A stretch of DNA of 64,000 nt from Hyphomicrobiales bacterium (lineage in GTDB: Bacteria; Pseudomonadota; Alphaproteobacteria; Rhizobiales; Rhizobiaceae), in the NCBI GenBank assembly GCA_900467745.1, contig UBQW01000025.1, positions 148,790 to 212,789 on the forward strand, in the 5' to 3' direction. This document shows positions 46,491-55,426 of this stretch, in pieces. How positions within the stretch are numbered: the stretch's first letter is position 1; every line of letters starts with the position of its first letter. Below the pieces are notes generated by a model. The model was not told the origin of the DNA, did not search any database, and worked only from the letters and a program-made list of their open reading frames with translations. The translations under genes and the position numbers were made by a program.

Positions 46491-47783
46491 ATGGGCAAGA
46501 ATATCGTCATCATGTTCGATGGCACGTCGAACGAAATATCCGCCGACCGCACCAATATTCTAAGGCTGTTCGGCGTTCTCGACCGTAGCGACAAGCAGAT
46601 CGTCTATTACGATCCCGGCGTCGGCACCTTCGGCGCCGCCAATGCCTGGTCCAACGCCTATCGCAAGACGGTCGAGCTCTGGGGCCTTGCGACCGGCTGG
46701 GGCCTCGACCAGAACGTCAAGGAGGCCTACCGCTTCCTCGTCGACAATTACGAGCCCGGCGAACCGGGGGACGATCAAGAGTATCGGGACCGCGACAACA
46801 TCTACATCTTCGGCTTCAGCCGCGGCGCCTACACGGCACGCGTTCTGGCAGGCTTCGTCCATTCGCTCGGCCTGATGAGCAAGTACCACGTCAATCTGAT
46901 CGACTACGCCTACAACACCTACAAGGGCATCTCCGAAAGCGAGCAGCAGCAGGGTGGAGCGGACGCCGCCGATGTCGATTGGGATGCGCCCTCGGCCTTC
47001 AAGACCATGCGCCTCTACGAGCGCACGCTGAAAACCGACCGCCCGCCGATCAAGCTGATCGGCCTTTTCGACACGGTGTCCTCGGTCATCGTCTGGGGCA
47101 AATGGCGCCCGCAGCTCCTGACGCTTCCCTTCACCGATCGCAATCCGAGCGTCGAAGTGGTGCGGCACGCGCTCGCCATCGATGAGCGGCGAACCATGTT
47201 CAATCCGCTTCCCTGGCGGCAAGGGCAAGACTATTGGGGCGGCCCCTTCAAGCCACCGGCCCCGCCCCCGCAGAACGTGAAGGAAGTCTGGTTCTCGGGC
47301 GTGCATGGCGATATCGGCGGCGGCTATCCGGAAGCTGAGAGTGCGGCGATCAAGATACCGCTCGCCTGGATGATCGCCGAGACCCGAAGCACCGGCCTCA
47401 CCTACAACGAGGACGCGGTCAAGGAACTCGTCCATGGCGACAACCCGACCAAGAGCTATGTCCGGCCGGCCCCAACGGCACCGCTGCACGATTCCATGAA
47501 CTGGGCGTGGAAACTGCTCGAATATGTGCCGAGGCGGGTGCCGATCACCTCCTGGCGCAAGCGCGGCGACACGACGCGCATCTACCTGCCGCTGGCCGAC
47601 CGCCGCTTCATCCCCGACGGCGCCTCGCTGCACCAATCGGTGATCGACCGATTGTCGTCGTCGACAGCACTGCCCTACGCCCCGCCGAACCTGCCCCTAC
47701 GCTTCGAGACCGAGCCCTGGAGCAACGACGGCCCGCCACCATCAGAAGATTCGGAGGTCGTTCCGGTCACTCCGGCCGCTTGA
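46491..47783 (+). CDS. DUF2235 alpha/beta-hydrolase-like protein
   Basis: 430 residues. The DUF2235 pattern is clear: MFDGTSNE, DRTNILRLF, YYDPGVGT, and the nucleophile elbow GFSRGAYTARVLAGFVHSLG, then GLFDTVSSV, plus FSGVHGDIGGGY. The fold includes the Tle1-type T6SS phospholipases, but also many orphan proteins. There is no signal peptide and no T6SS or immunity gene next door, so an effector role is not supported here. GAGGGG precedes the ATG. Its stop overlaps the convergent VOC gene by 17 bp. Confidence 0.85.
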   Translation: MGKNIVIMFDGTSNEISADRTNILRLFGVLDRSDKQIVYYDPGVGTFGAANAWSNAYRKTVELWGLATGWGLDQNVKEAYRFLVDNYEPGEPGDDQEYRDRDNIYIFGFSRGAYTARVLAGFVHSLGLMSKYHVNLIDYAYNTYKGISESEQQQGGADAADVDWDAPSAFKTMRLYERTLKTDRPPIKLIGLFDTVSSVIVWGKWRPQLLTLPFTDRNPSVEVVRHALAIDERRTMFNPLPWRQGQDYWGGPFKPPAPPPQNVKEVWFSGVHGDIGGGYPEAESAAIKIPLAWMIAETRSTGLTYNEDAVKELVHGDNPTKSYVRPAPTAPLHDSMNWAWKLLEYVPRRVPITSWRKRGDTTRIYLPLADRRFIPDGASLHQSVIDRLSSSTALPYAPPNLPLRFETEPWSNDGPPPSEDSEVVPVTPAA

Positions 47784-48144
47784 AATAGGCCTCGAGCCGA
47801 TAGCCGTCAGGATCGATGATGAAGGCGGCATAGTAGAACTGGCTGTAATCCGGCCGCACGCCCGGCGCACCATTGTCGGTTCCGCCATTGGCAAGGCCTG
47901 CCGCATAAAACGCATCGACGGACTCTTCCGACGGCGCCACGAAGCAGAAATGCAGCCCGGATTCCATATCGGGCACCACAGGCCGCGCCACCTCGCCAAC
48001 CCACAGCCCCACTCGATCGGCGCCATAGCCGCTGACATTGCCGAAATTCGTCAGCCGCTCATAGCCGAGCGGCGCCAGCGCGGCATCATAGAACGCCTGC
48101 GACTTCTCAAGGCTCTTCACACCAATCGACACATGATCGAACAT
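47767..48144 (-). CDS. VOC-family (glyoxalase-like) protein
   Basis: 125 residues of the vicinal oxygen chelate fold: MFDHVSIGVKSLEKSQAFYDAAL opening (N-terminal beta-alpha unit) and the second module ending FIIDPDGYRLEAYFK. The ATG at 48144 fits the family; the frame is open 21 codons further with no support. The reaction is not predictable for this subgroup. Its last 17 bp overlap the convergent DUF2235 gene. Confidence 0.85.
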   Translation of the reverse strand: MFDHVSIGVKSLEKSQAFYDAALAPLGYERLTNFGNVSGYGADRVGLWVGEVARPVVPDMESGLHFCFVAPSEESVDAFYAAGLANGGTDNGAPGVRPDYSQFYYAAFIIDPDGYRLEAYFKRPE

Positions 48145-48226
48145 AAACGGTCTCCAGATTGCCATTGCTGGCAACGCTACAACATTCGCGCCGAAGCGCC
48201 ATGGCAATTCGCAGACCGAGCGATCG

Positions 48227-49693
48227 TCAGGCCGCCATCCCGGCCATCAGCTCACGCACCCGCACCATATCCGCCCGAAAAAGCGACATCTCCTCCGCCT
48301 TCAGCCGCTCGTCGGGGATGCGCAGCAGGTAGGACGGGTGGACGGTGACGAACAGCGTTCGCTCCTTGCTCATCCTGATCGGCTGCCCCCTGATATCCGA
48401 CAGCTTGTGCTTCGTATCGGTCAGTGCCGTCAGCGCGGTGGCGCCCATGGCGACGATCAGCTTCGGCTTGATGAGCTCGATCTCCAGATTGAGCCACCAG
48501 CGGCAATGGGCGACCTCGCCCATATTTGGCCGCTGGTGGATGCGGCGCTTGCCGCGCGGCTCGTATTTGAAGTGCTTCACCGCATTGGTCACATAGACCG
48601 ACTGCCGGTCGATCCCCGCCTCGCCGGCTACCTGATCGAACACCTTCCCCGCCGGCCCGACGAACGGCCGCCCGGCGAGATCCTCCTGATCCCCCGGCTG
48701 CTCGCCGACGAACATCACGTTCGCATTCTCAGGCCCCTCGCCGAAAACCGTCTGCGTCGCCTTCTCGTGCAGCGGACAGCGCGTGCAGACGGCGGCCTCC
48801 TCACGCAGCGATGCCAGCGTGCCCACGGGCGCCCGCGGTGCTGCGGGCACCCGACGCGCGGCTTCCTGCAGCCGGTCGTGAAACGGCAGCGGCTCGCTCG
48901 CCTGGCGCTTCGCCATCGCGAGAACCTTGCTTTCCGCATCGGCGATCATGCCGGGAATGAGATCGGCCTCGGGCAGATTCTTCCAGTATTTCTTCGGCAT
49001 CTCCGCCTGCATCGCCTTCACCTTGAGGCGGGCCGGATTGAAGATGTTGGCGTAATAGGTCCGCCACAACTGGTCAGCTGGATCGGTGAGATCGGGCTTC
49101 TCGCACGGATCATGGCTGACGGTCAGCTTCTCCCCATCCCAGGCAGCCGACCCCTTGGGCGTCGCGATCACCCAGTCCATGTCGTTGAACCGCTTCTGGA
49201 AGAACGGCGCCTTGCGGGCGACGATGTGATGATCGGGCTCGAACCACGCAAGAAACTTTCGCCGCCCGTTAAGCGATATCCCCGAGCCAACCTCCTTGAA
49301 GCGCACGAAGGCCGTCATCTTGTGCGCGTCACGGCGCACGCTTTTATCCATCGCCCGCGCCCGCGCTACATCCTCGTCCGACGCGACGTCGAGCAGCGAC
49401 CGATCACTCTGCAGCCGCCAGAGCAGGCGATAAAGCAGATAGAAGCGCATCGGATCGCTGTGACAGATCACCGTTTCCGCAAGCCCGATAAAGGCGGGCG
49501 GCACCGTCAACGGCTTGGAAGCATCGAGCGCCGGCAGCTTCGGCACGGCTTCGGGCGCGGCAAACAGATCGGTCTCGCGATACCGCTCCCGCCACTCGAT
49601 CTCCTCCGGCACGACACCCGAGGCAGCCAGCCGCCGCGCCGCGTCCCGCCACTCGGCCAATTCTCCCCGGCCCTCCAACAACACGGTGATCAT
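48227..49693 (-). CDS. DUF4130-UdgX fusion, uracil-DNA binding protein
   Basis: 488 residues. The N-terminal half (about 1-265) is a DUF4130-type domain with many conserved aromatics (RFYLLYRLLWR, DMDWVIATP). The C-terminal half is a family-4-like uracil-DNA glycosylase with Fe-S cysteines C303 and C306 (CTRCP) and C397, motif A GEQPGDQED, and the UdgX signature KRRIH with His386. In studied UdgX proteins this histidine becomes covalently bonded to the abasic sugar after uracil release. VHPSYLLR is motif B. It starts at an ATG overlapping the stop of the radical SAM gene (TGATG), so it is co-translated with it. Confidence 0.9.
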   Translation of the reverse strand: MITVLLEGRGELAEWRDAARRLAASGVVPEEIEWRERYRETDLFAAPEAVPKLPALDASKPLTVPPAFIGLAETVICHSDPMRFYLLYRLLWRLQSDRSLLDVASDEDVARARAMDKSVRRDAHKMTAFVRFKEVGSGISLNGRRKFLAWFEPDHHIVARKAPFFQKRFNDMDWVIATPKGSAAWDGEKLTVSHDPCEKPDLTDPADQLWRTYYANIFNPARLKVKAMQAEMPKKYWKNLPEADLIPGMIADAESKVLAMAKRQASEPLPFHDRLQEAARRVPAAPRAPVGTLASLREEAAVCTRCPLHEKATQTVFGEGPENANVMFVGEQPGDQEDLAGRPFVGPAGKVFDQVAGEAGIDRQSVYVTNAVKHFKYEPRGKRRIHQRPNMGEVAHCRWWLNLEIELIKPKLIVAMGATALTALTDTKHKLSDIRGQPIRMSKERTLFVTVHPSYLLRIPDERLKAEEMSLFRADMVRVRELMAGMAA

Positions 49694-50925
49694 CACAGCA
49701 ACGACAATTGTTCCGGCTTCGGCTCGAACATCGCCCTCAGATCCGGTCGGTCGATCAGCCGGCGCGGCGACCAGCCTTCGGCCGAGATGAACGCCTGCAC
49801 CTTCTTGATCGACACGCCGAGCCGCGTCAGGTCCTCGATCCGCAGCTTTCTGAAACGACGCGCAGAGAGGATGGATTTCACCGTCTTCGTCCCAAGCCCC
49901 GGCACGCGGAGCAAGGTCTCGCGCGGCGCCCTATTGATATCGACAGGGAAGTCGTTGCGGTTGCCGAGCGCCCAGGCAAGCTTCGGGTCGAGATTGAGGT
50001 CGAGCATGCCGCCCTCCTGCGAGGACGTGATCTCGTCGATGCCGAAGCCATAGAAGCGATAGAGCCAATCCGCCTGGTAGAGCCGGTGCTCGCGCATCAA
50101 GGGCGGCTTGATCAGCGGCAGGTTCTTCGAGGAATCGGGAATGGGGCTGAAGGCCGAGTAATAGACGCGCCGCAGCCCGTAGCTTCCGTAAAGCTGCGCG
50201 CTGGTGCCGAGAATGGTGGCGTCATTGGCTCCATCGGCGCCGACGATCATCTGCGTACTCTGCCCGCCCGGCACGAAACGCTTGCGCCGCTTGCTCTGCA
50301 GCGTCGGCTCGGACGCCGCCTCGATCTTCAGTCTCAGATCGCCCATCGATCGGCGGATGCTGGCGGGCTTCTTCTCCGGCGCCAGCTGCGCGATGCCGCG
50401 ATCGGTCGGCAGCTCGATGTTGAGCGACAGACGATCGGCATAAAGCCCCGCCTCCTCGATCAGATGCGGCGAGGCCTCGGGAATGGATTTGAGATGAATG
50501 TAGCCCCGGAAGTTATGCGTGGTGCGAAGCTCGCGCACGATCCGCACCATCTCCTCCATCGTGTGGTCGGAGGAGCGGATGATCCCTGAGGACAGGAACA
50601 GCCCCTCGATATAATTGCGCCGATAAAACTCCAGCGTCAGCCAGACAACCTCCTCCGGCGTGAACCGCGCCCGCTCCACATTGCTGGACGAGCGGTTGAT
50701 GCAATAGGCGCAGTCGTAGATGCAGAAATTGGTGAGCAGGATCTTCAGCAGCGAAATGCATCGCCCATCCGGCGCATAGGCGTGGCAGATGCCGGCGCCC
50801 TCAGTCGAACCAAGCCCGCCCGATTTGGACGAGTCGCGTTTGGTGGTTCCGCTGGAGGCGCAGGAGGCGTCATATTTGGCCGCGTCCGAGAGGATGGCCA
50901 ACCGCTCTTCGAGTGACTTCTTCAT
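49693..50925 (-). CDS. Radical SAM DNA modification/repair-type protein
   Basis: 410 residues. Radical SAM cluster at C68-IYD-C72-AY-C75, with FLSSGI after it, and a C-terminal helix-hairpin-helix (INRAPRETLLRVPGLGTKTVKSIL) implying DNA binding. This combination matches the family annotated as putative DNA modification/repair radical SAM protein that travels with UdgX; no reaction has been demonstrated. The frame is open to a GTG at 50937, but that would overlap an SOS box; ATG 50925 lies directly downstream of the box. No strong Shine-Dalgarno. Operon with the UdgX fusion gene. Confidence 0.9.
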   Translation of the reverse strand: MKKSLEERLAILSDAAKYDASCASSGTTKRDSSKSGGLGSTEGAGICHAYAPDGRCISLLKILLTNFCIYDCAYCINRSSSNVERARFTPEEVVWLTLEFYRRNYIEGLFLSSGIIRSSDHTMEEMVRIVRELRTTHNFRGYIHLKSIPEASPHLIEEAGLYADRLSLNIELPTDRGIAQLAPEKKPASIRRSMGDLRLKIEAASEPTLQSKRRKRFVPGGQSTQMIVGADGANDATILGTSAQLYGSYGLRRVYYSAFSPIPDSSKNLPLIKPPLMREHRLYQADWLYRFYGFGIDEITSSQEGGMLDLNLDPKLAWALGNRNDFPVDINRAPRETLLRVPGLGTKTVKSILSARRFRKLRIEDLTRLGVSIKKVQAFISAEGWSPRRLIDRPDLRAMFEPKPEQLSLL

Positions 50926-50931
50926 GCATAT

Positions 50932-50946
50932 GTTCACTATATGTTC
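50932..50946. promoter_or_regulatory. LexA (SOS) box GTTC-N7-GTTC
   Basis: GTTC-ACTATAT-GTTC on the plus strand (GAAC-N7-GAAC reading toward the operon). This is an exact match to the alphaproteobacterial LexA direct-repeat consensus GTTC-N7-GTTC. It sits 7 bp upstream of the radical SAM start codon, where a bound repressor would block initiation. Confidence 0.8.
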
Positions 50947-51095
50947 TATCGCTAACAGTCAAGAAAAGCCGCTTCCGATTGATGTTTTTCAAGTTTGACG
51001 CGAAAAGCCATAAGGGGTTGCAAGTCGCTTCATCGAATTCTCTGGAAATCGACGGAGGCAATCTGCTATAAACGAAGCAGATAGAGTTTTTGCAT

Positions 51096-51155
51096 GGTTC
51101 CGAAGTTCCCCTTCGGGACCTGTTTTCTTTTGTGTCTCTGCCTAGCCGACACAAA
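51096..51155 (+). promoter_or_regulatory. Terminator/antiterminator-like leader of greA
   Basis: GGTTCCGAAG-TTCCC-CTTCGGGACC (51096-51120, one G-U pair) followed by TGTTTTCTTTT looks like an intrinsic terminator inside the greA leader. Its T tract overlaps the 5' arm of a second hairpin, TTTGTGTC-N11-GACACAAA (51129-51155), which could compete with it. A CTATAA -10-like element lies near 51065-51070. An early-terminated leader RNA, as reported for E. coli greA, is plausible. Confidence 0.6.
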
Positions 51156-51172
51156 GACTGAAGGACAAGAAA

Positions 51173-51649
51173 ATGGTTGATAAGGTACCGATGACGCAGG
51201 GTGGTTTCGTCAAGCTGCAGGAAGAGCTGCGCTGGCGTCAGCAGGAAGAACGCCCGCGAATCATCGAGGCGATTGCCGAGGCTCGCGCACACGGCGACCT
51301 CTCGGAAAACGCCGAGTACCATGCCGCCAAGGAAGCGCAGAGCCACAACGAAGGCCGCATCGGCGAGCTCGAAGATCTGACGGCGCGCGCCGAGGTTATC
51401 GACCTCTCCAAGATGTCCGGCAGCACGATCAAGTTCGGCGCCAAGGTGAAGCTCGTCGATGAGGACACCGAGGAAGAAAAAACCTACCAGATCGTCGGCG
51501 ACCAGGAGGCCGACGTGAAGGCCGGCCGCATCTCCATCTCCTCCCCGATCGCCCGCGCGCTGATCGGCAAGGAAGTCGGCGATTCCATCGAAGTCAACGC
51601 GCCCGGCGGCTCCAAGGCTTACGAAGTTCTGGCCATCACCTGGGGCTGA
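51173..51649 (+). CDS. greA: Transcription elongation factor GreA
   Basis: 158 residues, the usual length. N-terminal coiled-coil ([28 protein letters not shown]) with the acidic [15 protein letters not shown] tip that stimulates RNA cleavage in backtracked polymerase, and a C-terminal FKBP-like domain ending [10 protein letters not shown]-like ([10 protein letters not shown]). AAGGACAAGAAA precedes the ATG. Only 5 bp separate it from the glycosyltransferase gene. Confidence 0.95.
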   Translation: MVDKVPMTQGGFVKLQEELRWRQQEERPRIIEAIAEARAHGDLSENAEYHAAKEAQSHNEGRIGELEDLTARAEVIDLSKMSGSTIKFGAKVKLVDEDTEEEKTYQIVGDQEADVKAGRISISSPIARALIGKEVGDSIEVNAPGGSKAYEVLAITWG

Positions 51650-51654
51650 GGACC

Positions 51655-52731
51655 TTGGTGGATCGCGGCCGATCGCACATCGTCGATATCGCTGACGTCG
51701 AAATCATAGCGCCGAACTTCAAGAAGCGTCTGTCAGGCGTCACCTCGACGATCATCCAGCTTATCCCGGTCCAGCGGGCGCTCGGTCAGAAGATCGCAGC
51801 GCTCGGGCCGGGCCTGCCGGCATCGATCCCGCATATCCGCTTTCGCGATCTCTCAAAACTGTGGCGCGCCCCCTCGACCCGGCCCTTCCGCGTCTGGCAC
51901 GCCCGCCGCAACATCGAGATGCTCCCTGCCCTCATCATGCGCGACCTCCTGCGCATGAAGCTGAAGATCGTCTTCACCTCCGCCTCGCAGCGCAAGCACA
52001 GCGGCTGGACGAAGTTTCTCGTCTCGAAGATGGACGCGGTGATCGCGACCTCGGGCAAGACGGCGAACTATCTCGAAGTCCCAAGCACCGTCATCCTGCA
52101 CGGCATCGACACCGCCCGCTTCTCGCCGCCATCCGATAGGGCGCAGGCCAAGCGCGAATGCGGCCTCGATCCGGACAAGAAGATCGCCGGCTGCTTCGGC
52201 CGCGTCCGCCACCAGAAGGGCACCGATCTCTTCGTCGATACGATGCTGAGGCTGCTTCCCGATTATCCTCAGTGGAGCGCCATCATCGCCGGCCGCGCCA
52301 CGGCCCAGCATGTCGAGTTCGAAAACGGCCTGAAGGCCAAGGTCGCCGCCGCCGGCCTCTCCGACCGCATCCTCTTCGTCGGCGAGCATACGAACATCAA
52401 CGACTGGTACCGCGCGCTCGATCTGTTCGTCGCGCCGCAGCGCTGGGAAGGTTTTGGCCTGACACCGCTCGAAGCCATGGCCTCCGGCGTGCCTGTGGTG
52501 GCAACCGATGTCGGCGCTTTCCCCGAGATCGTCACGACCGGCGCCCAAGGCGCGGGCCTGCTGATTGCCCGCGACGATCTCGATGCGATGGCAAAGGCCG
52601 TTTCAGACCTCATGGATGATGAAAGCCGCCTGGCACGGCTCGCCGCCAATGCCCAGACGCATGTCATGGAAAACTTCCGGATCGAAGGCGAAGCCACGAA
52701 GCTGAAGGCCGTCTACGACAGCCTCGACTGA
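51655..52731 (+). CDS. lpcC: LPS core glycosyltransferase (LpcC/LpsB type)
   Basis: 358 residues, GT4 family, two Rossmann domains. Conserved blocks: VEIIAPNFKKRLSGVTSTI at the N-terminus, VWHARRN, GCFGRVRHQKGTDLFV, and the C-terminal E-x7-E block (RWEGFGLTPLEAMASG). The opening matches rhizobial LpsB/LpcC mannosyltransferases that build the LPS inner core, and the greA-linked position agrees. It begins at TTG (51655) or GTG (51658) with GAGGACC upstream; there is no ATG option. Confidence 0.82.
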   Translation: MVDRGRSHIVDIADVEIIAPNFKKRLSGVTSTIIQLIPVQRALGQKIAALGPGLPASIPHIRFRDLSKLWRAPSTRPFRVWHARRNIEMLPALIMRDLLRMKLKIVFTSASQRKHSGWTKFLVSKMDAVIATSGKTANYLEVPSTVILHGIDTARFSPPSDRAQAKRECGLDPDKKIAGCFGRVRHQKGTDLFVDTMLRLLPDYPQWSAIIAGRATAQHVEFENGLKAKVAAAGLSDRILFVGEHTNINDWYRALDLFVAPQRWEGFGLTPLEAMASGVPVVATDVGAFPEIVTTGAQGAGLLIARDDLDAMAKAVSDLMDDESRLARLAANAQTHVMENFRIEGEATKLKAVYDSLD

Positions 52732-52737
52732 GACAAC

Positions 52738-53205
52738 TCAGACTTCCGTCAATCCGAGCTTCTTGATCTGGCGGATCGTCAGCATGGTGCGCACGGTGTC
52801 GACATGCTCGTTGGCGGTCAGCACCTCGATGACGAAGTCCTGGAACCGCGTCAGGTTTTCGGCCACGCAATGCAGCAGGAAGTCGCTATCGCCCGAAACC
52901 ATCCAGGCTTGGCGCACCAGCGGCCACTGCGTCGTCGCAGCCGCAAACGCCTTGAGATTGGCTTCCGACTGATGCTTGAGACCGACCATGCAGAAGGCGA
53001 CGAGATCGAAGCCCAGCTTCGGGCTGTTCAGCATCGCGTGATAGCCTTCGATAACGCCGGACTCTTCCAGCTTGCGCACACGCCGAAGGCAGGGCGGCGC
53101 CGAGATGCCGACCCGGTCGGCGAGCTCGACGTTGGTCATGCGTCCATCCGCCTGCAGCTCACGCAAGATCTTGATATCGATGGCGTCCAGTTCAGCGCGA
53201 ACCAA
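52738..53205 (-). CDS. Lrp/AsnC-family transcriptional regulator
   Basis: 155 residues from a TTG at 53205, preceded by AAAGG at 6 nt. Winged helix (DAIDIKILRELQADGRMTNVELADRVGISAPPCLRRV area) followed by a RAM ligand domain. No ATG fits the family length, so the TTG is preferred to longer upstream frames. It is convergent with the glycosyltransferase and divergent from trxB, the conserved rhizobial order. Leucine or another amino acid is the usual effector. Confidence 0.9.
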   Translation of the reverse strand: MVRAELDAIDIKILRELQADGRMTNVELADRVGISAPPCLRRVRKLEESGVIEGYHAMLNSPKLGFDLVAFCMVGLKHQSEANLKAFAAATTQWPLVRQAWMVSGDSDFLLHCVAENLTRFQDFVIEVLTANEHVDTVRTMLTIRQIKKLGLTEV

Positions 53206-53434
53206 GCGAGTGCCTTTCTTTAAAATCGTGAATCCAGCTTCTATATAAAGCGGCACAATACGCAAGAATCTTTCCCTGAGATGACGGAATCTTGCACATC
53301 CACACCGAATGCCTTGTTGGTAACGCAAGGCTGCCCTTGAATAAAAGCATTGGTCGTTCATAAATAACGCATGGACGCGTGATGGCCGCATTCGCCTTAT
53401 ATCCAGCGCGTCCAGCCAGTTGAAAGGAAGTCTC

Positions 53435-54409
53435 ATGTCCGCCCGCCACACCAAGGTGCTCATCATCGGTTCCGGCCCCGCCGGCTACACCGCTGCCGTC
53501 TATGCGGCGCGCGCGATGCTGAAGCCGGTCCTGATTGCAGGGATGGAGCAAGGCGGACAGCTGATGATCACCACCGACGTCGAGAACTATCCGGGCTTCG
53601 CCGATCCGATCCAGGGTCCGTGGCTGATGGACCAGATGCTGCAGCAGGCCAAGCACGTGGGCGCCGAGATCGTCAACGACATCGTCACCGAAGTCGAGAT
53701 GAACCAGCGCCCCTTCGTCGCCCGCACCGATAGTGGCCAGGTCTGGACCGCCGACACGCTGATCATCGCCACCGGCGCCAAGGCCAAGTGGCTCGGCATC
53801 GAGAGCGAGCAGACCTTCCAGGGCTTCGGCGTTTCCGCCTGCGCCACCTGCGACGGCTTCTTCTATCGCAACAAGGACGTGATCGTGGTCGGCGGCGGCA
53901 ACTCTGCCGTCGAGGAAGCGCTGTATCTCTCGAACATCGCCAAGACCGTGACGGTCGTTCACCGCCGCGACAGTTTCCGCTCGGAAAAGATCCTGCAGGA
54001 ACGCATCTTCGCCAAAGAAAACGTCAAGATCCTCTGGAACACCGAGATCGCCGAGATCACCGGCGCGCCGGCCAAGCCGCCGATGCCGCCGTCCGTGTCA
54101 GGCGTTCGCCTGCGCGACACGCGCACCGGCACTGTTGCCGACCACACGATCGACGGCGTCTTCGTTGCCATCGGCCATGCGCCGGCGACCGAGCTCTTCA
54201 AGGGCAAGCTGAAGCTGAAGGACAACGGCTACCTCTGGACCGCGCCGGATTCGACCGCGACCTCGGTCGAGGGCGTTTACGCGGCCGGCGACGTCACAGA
54301 CGACACCTTCCGCCAGGCGATCACCGCCGCCGGCATGGGCTGCATGGCAGCGCTCGAGGCCGAACGTTATCTCACGGGCCAGCTGCCCGTCGCCGTAGCT
54401 GCGGAGTAA
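53435..54409 (+). CDS. trxB: Thioredoxin reductase
   Basis: 324 residues; FAD domain with GSGPAG at the N-terminus, NADPH domain with VVGGGNSA, and the redox-active CATC (SACATCDGF). GAAAGGAAG precedes the ATG. It is followed after 22 bp by lsrB; pairing of trxB with a redox-linked LysR regulator suggests co-transcription. Confidence 0.96.
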   Translation: MSARHTKVLIIGSGPAGYTAAVYAARAMLKPVLIAGMEQGGQLMITTDVENYPGFADPIQGPWLMDQMLQQAKHVGAEIVNDIVTEVEMNQRPFVARTDSGQVWTADTLIIATGAKAKWLGIESEQTFQGFGVSACATCDGFFYRNKDVIVVGGGNSAVEEALYLSNIAKTVTVVHRRDSFRSEKILQERIFAKENVKILWNTEIAEITGAPAKPPMPPSVSGVRLRDTRTGTVADHTIDGVFVAIGHAPATELFKGKLKLKDNGYLWTAPDSTATSVEGVYAAGDVTDDTFRQAITAAGMGCMAALEAERYLTGQLPVAVAAE

Positions 54410-54431
54410 TATCGGCATGAGGGGTGGTGGA

Positions 54432-55328
54432 ATGCCGTTGGACTGGGACAAGCTGCGTATTTTCCACGCAGCTGCCGAAGCCGGTTCGTTCACGCACGCG
54501 GCCGACAAGCTGCATTTGTCCCAATCCGCGATCAGCCGTCAGGTGAGCGCGCTGGAGCAGGACGTCGGCACCAAGCTGTTCCACCGCCACGCCCGCGGCC
54601 TCATCCTCACCGAACAGGGCGAGCTGCTCTACCGCACCGCCCATGACGTGCTCTTGAAGCTCGAAACCGTGAAGATGCAGCTGACCGAGACGACGGAAAC
54701 GCCGTCGGGCAAGCTGCGCGTAACCACGACGGTCGGCCTCGGCCAGGGCTGGCTCACGGACAAGATCCAGGAGTTCATGCAGCTCTATCCGGATGTCCAG
54801 ATCCAGCTCATCCTCGACAACGAGGAAGTGGATGTGAACATGCGCTACGCCGACTGCGCGATCCGCCTGCGCCAGCCGCAGCAATCCGATCTCATCCAGC
54901 GCAAGCTGTTCACCGTGCACATGCACGTCTATGCGGCCCCCTCCTATATCAACCGATATGGCGAGCCGCAGGCGGTCGAGGATCTCGACAACCATCGAAT
55001 CATCACCTTCGGTGAACCGGCGCCGAACTATCTGCTCGACGTGAACTGGCTCGAAATCGCCGGCCGCTCGTCAGACAACAAGCGTATTCCGCACCTGCAG
55101 ATCAACAGCCAGACCTCGATCAAGCGCGCCTGCCTGCTCGGCATGGGCGTCGCCTGCCTGCCCGATTACATCGTCGGCCGCGACCCGGGCCTGATTCAGC
55201 TGCCGATCAACGCCGATGTGCCGTCTTTCGACACCTATTTCTGCTATCCCGACGAAATGAAGAACGCCGCCAAGCTCAAGGCCTTCCGCGACTTCATCGT
55301 CAGCAAGGCTAGAAACTGGAGCTTCTAA
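54432..55328 (+). CDS. lsrB: LsrB/VtlR LysR-family regulator
   Basis: 298 residues starting MPLDWDKLRIFHAAAEAGS, with winged helix (FTHAADKLHLSQSAISRQV) and a LysR substrate domain containing KRACLLGMGVACLPDY. It closely resembles rhizobial LsrB and the VtlR proteins of Brucella and Agrobacterium, which affect redox balance, envelope and AbcR sRNA expression. GAGGGGTGG precedes the ATG. It lies between trxB and the twin sRNAs, the conserved order, so regulation of those RNAs is likely. Confidence 0.88.
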   Translation: MPLDWDKLRIFHAAAEAGSFTHAADKLHLSQSAISRQVSALEQDVGTKLFHRHARGLILTEQGELLYRTAHDVLLKLETVKMQLTETTETPSGKLRVTTTVGLGQGWLTDKIQEFMQLYPDVQIQLILDNEEVDVNMRYADCAIRLRQPQQSDLIQRKLFTVHMHVYAAPSYINRYGEPQAVEDLDNHRIITFGEPAPNYLLDVNWLEIAGRSSDNKRIPHLQINSQTSIKRACLLGMGVACLPDYIVGRDPGLIQLPINADVPSFDTYFCYPDEMKNAAKLKAFRDFIVSKARNWSF

Positions 55329-55375
55329 CTGATTTTACGGCGAAATTGGCAGCCGTGCAGAGCGCGCATGCCTGA

Positions 55376-55385
55376 CATGCACAAA
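55376..55385 (+). promoter_or_regulatory. Conserved element upstream of sRNA copy 1
   Basis: CATGCACAAA, 39 bp (start to start) before the CATATC -10 element at 55415-55420 of the first sRNA promoter. The same element, one base different, lies at the same distance before copy 2. Confidence 0.55.
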
Positions 55386-55426
55386 AATTGGTTGCCGGCT
55401 GCACATTAAAACACCATATCAACCTC

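Noticed and set aside
46491-47783. Calling the DUF2235 protein a T6SS effector
   Set aside because: No T6SS, adaptor or immunity gene lies nearby and the domain also occurs in non-secreted proteins.
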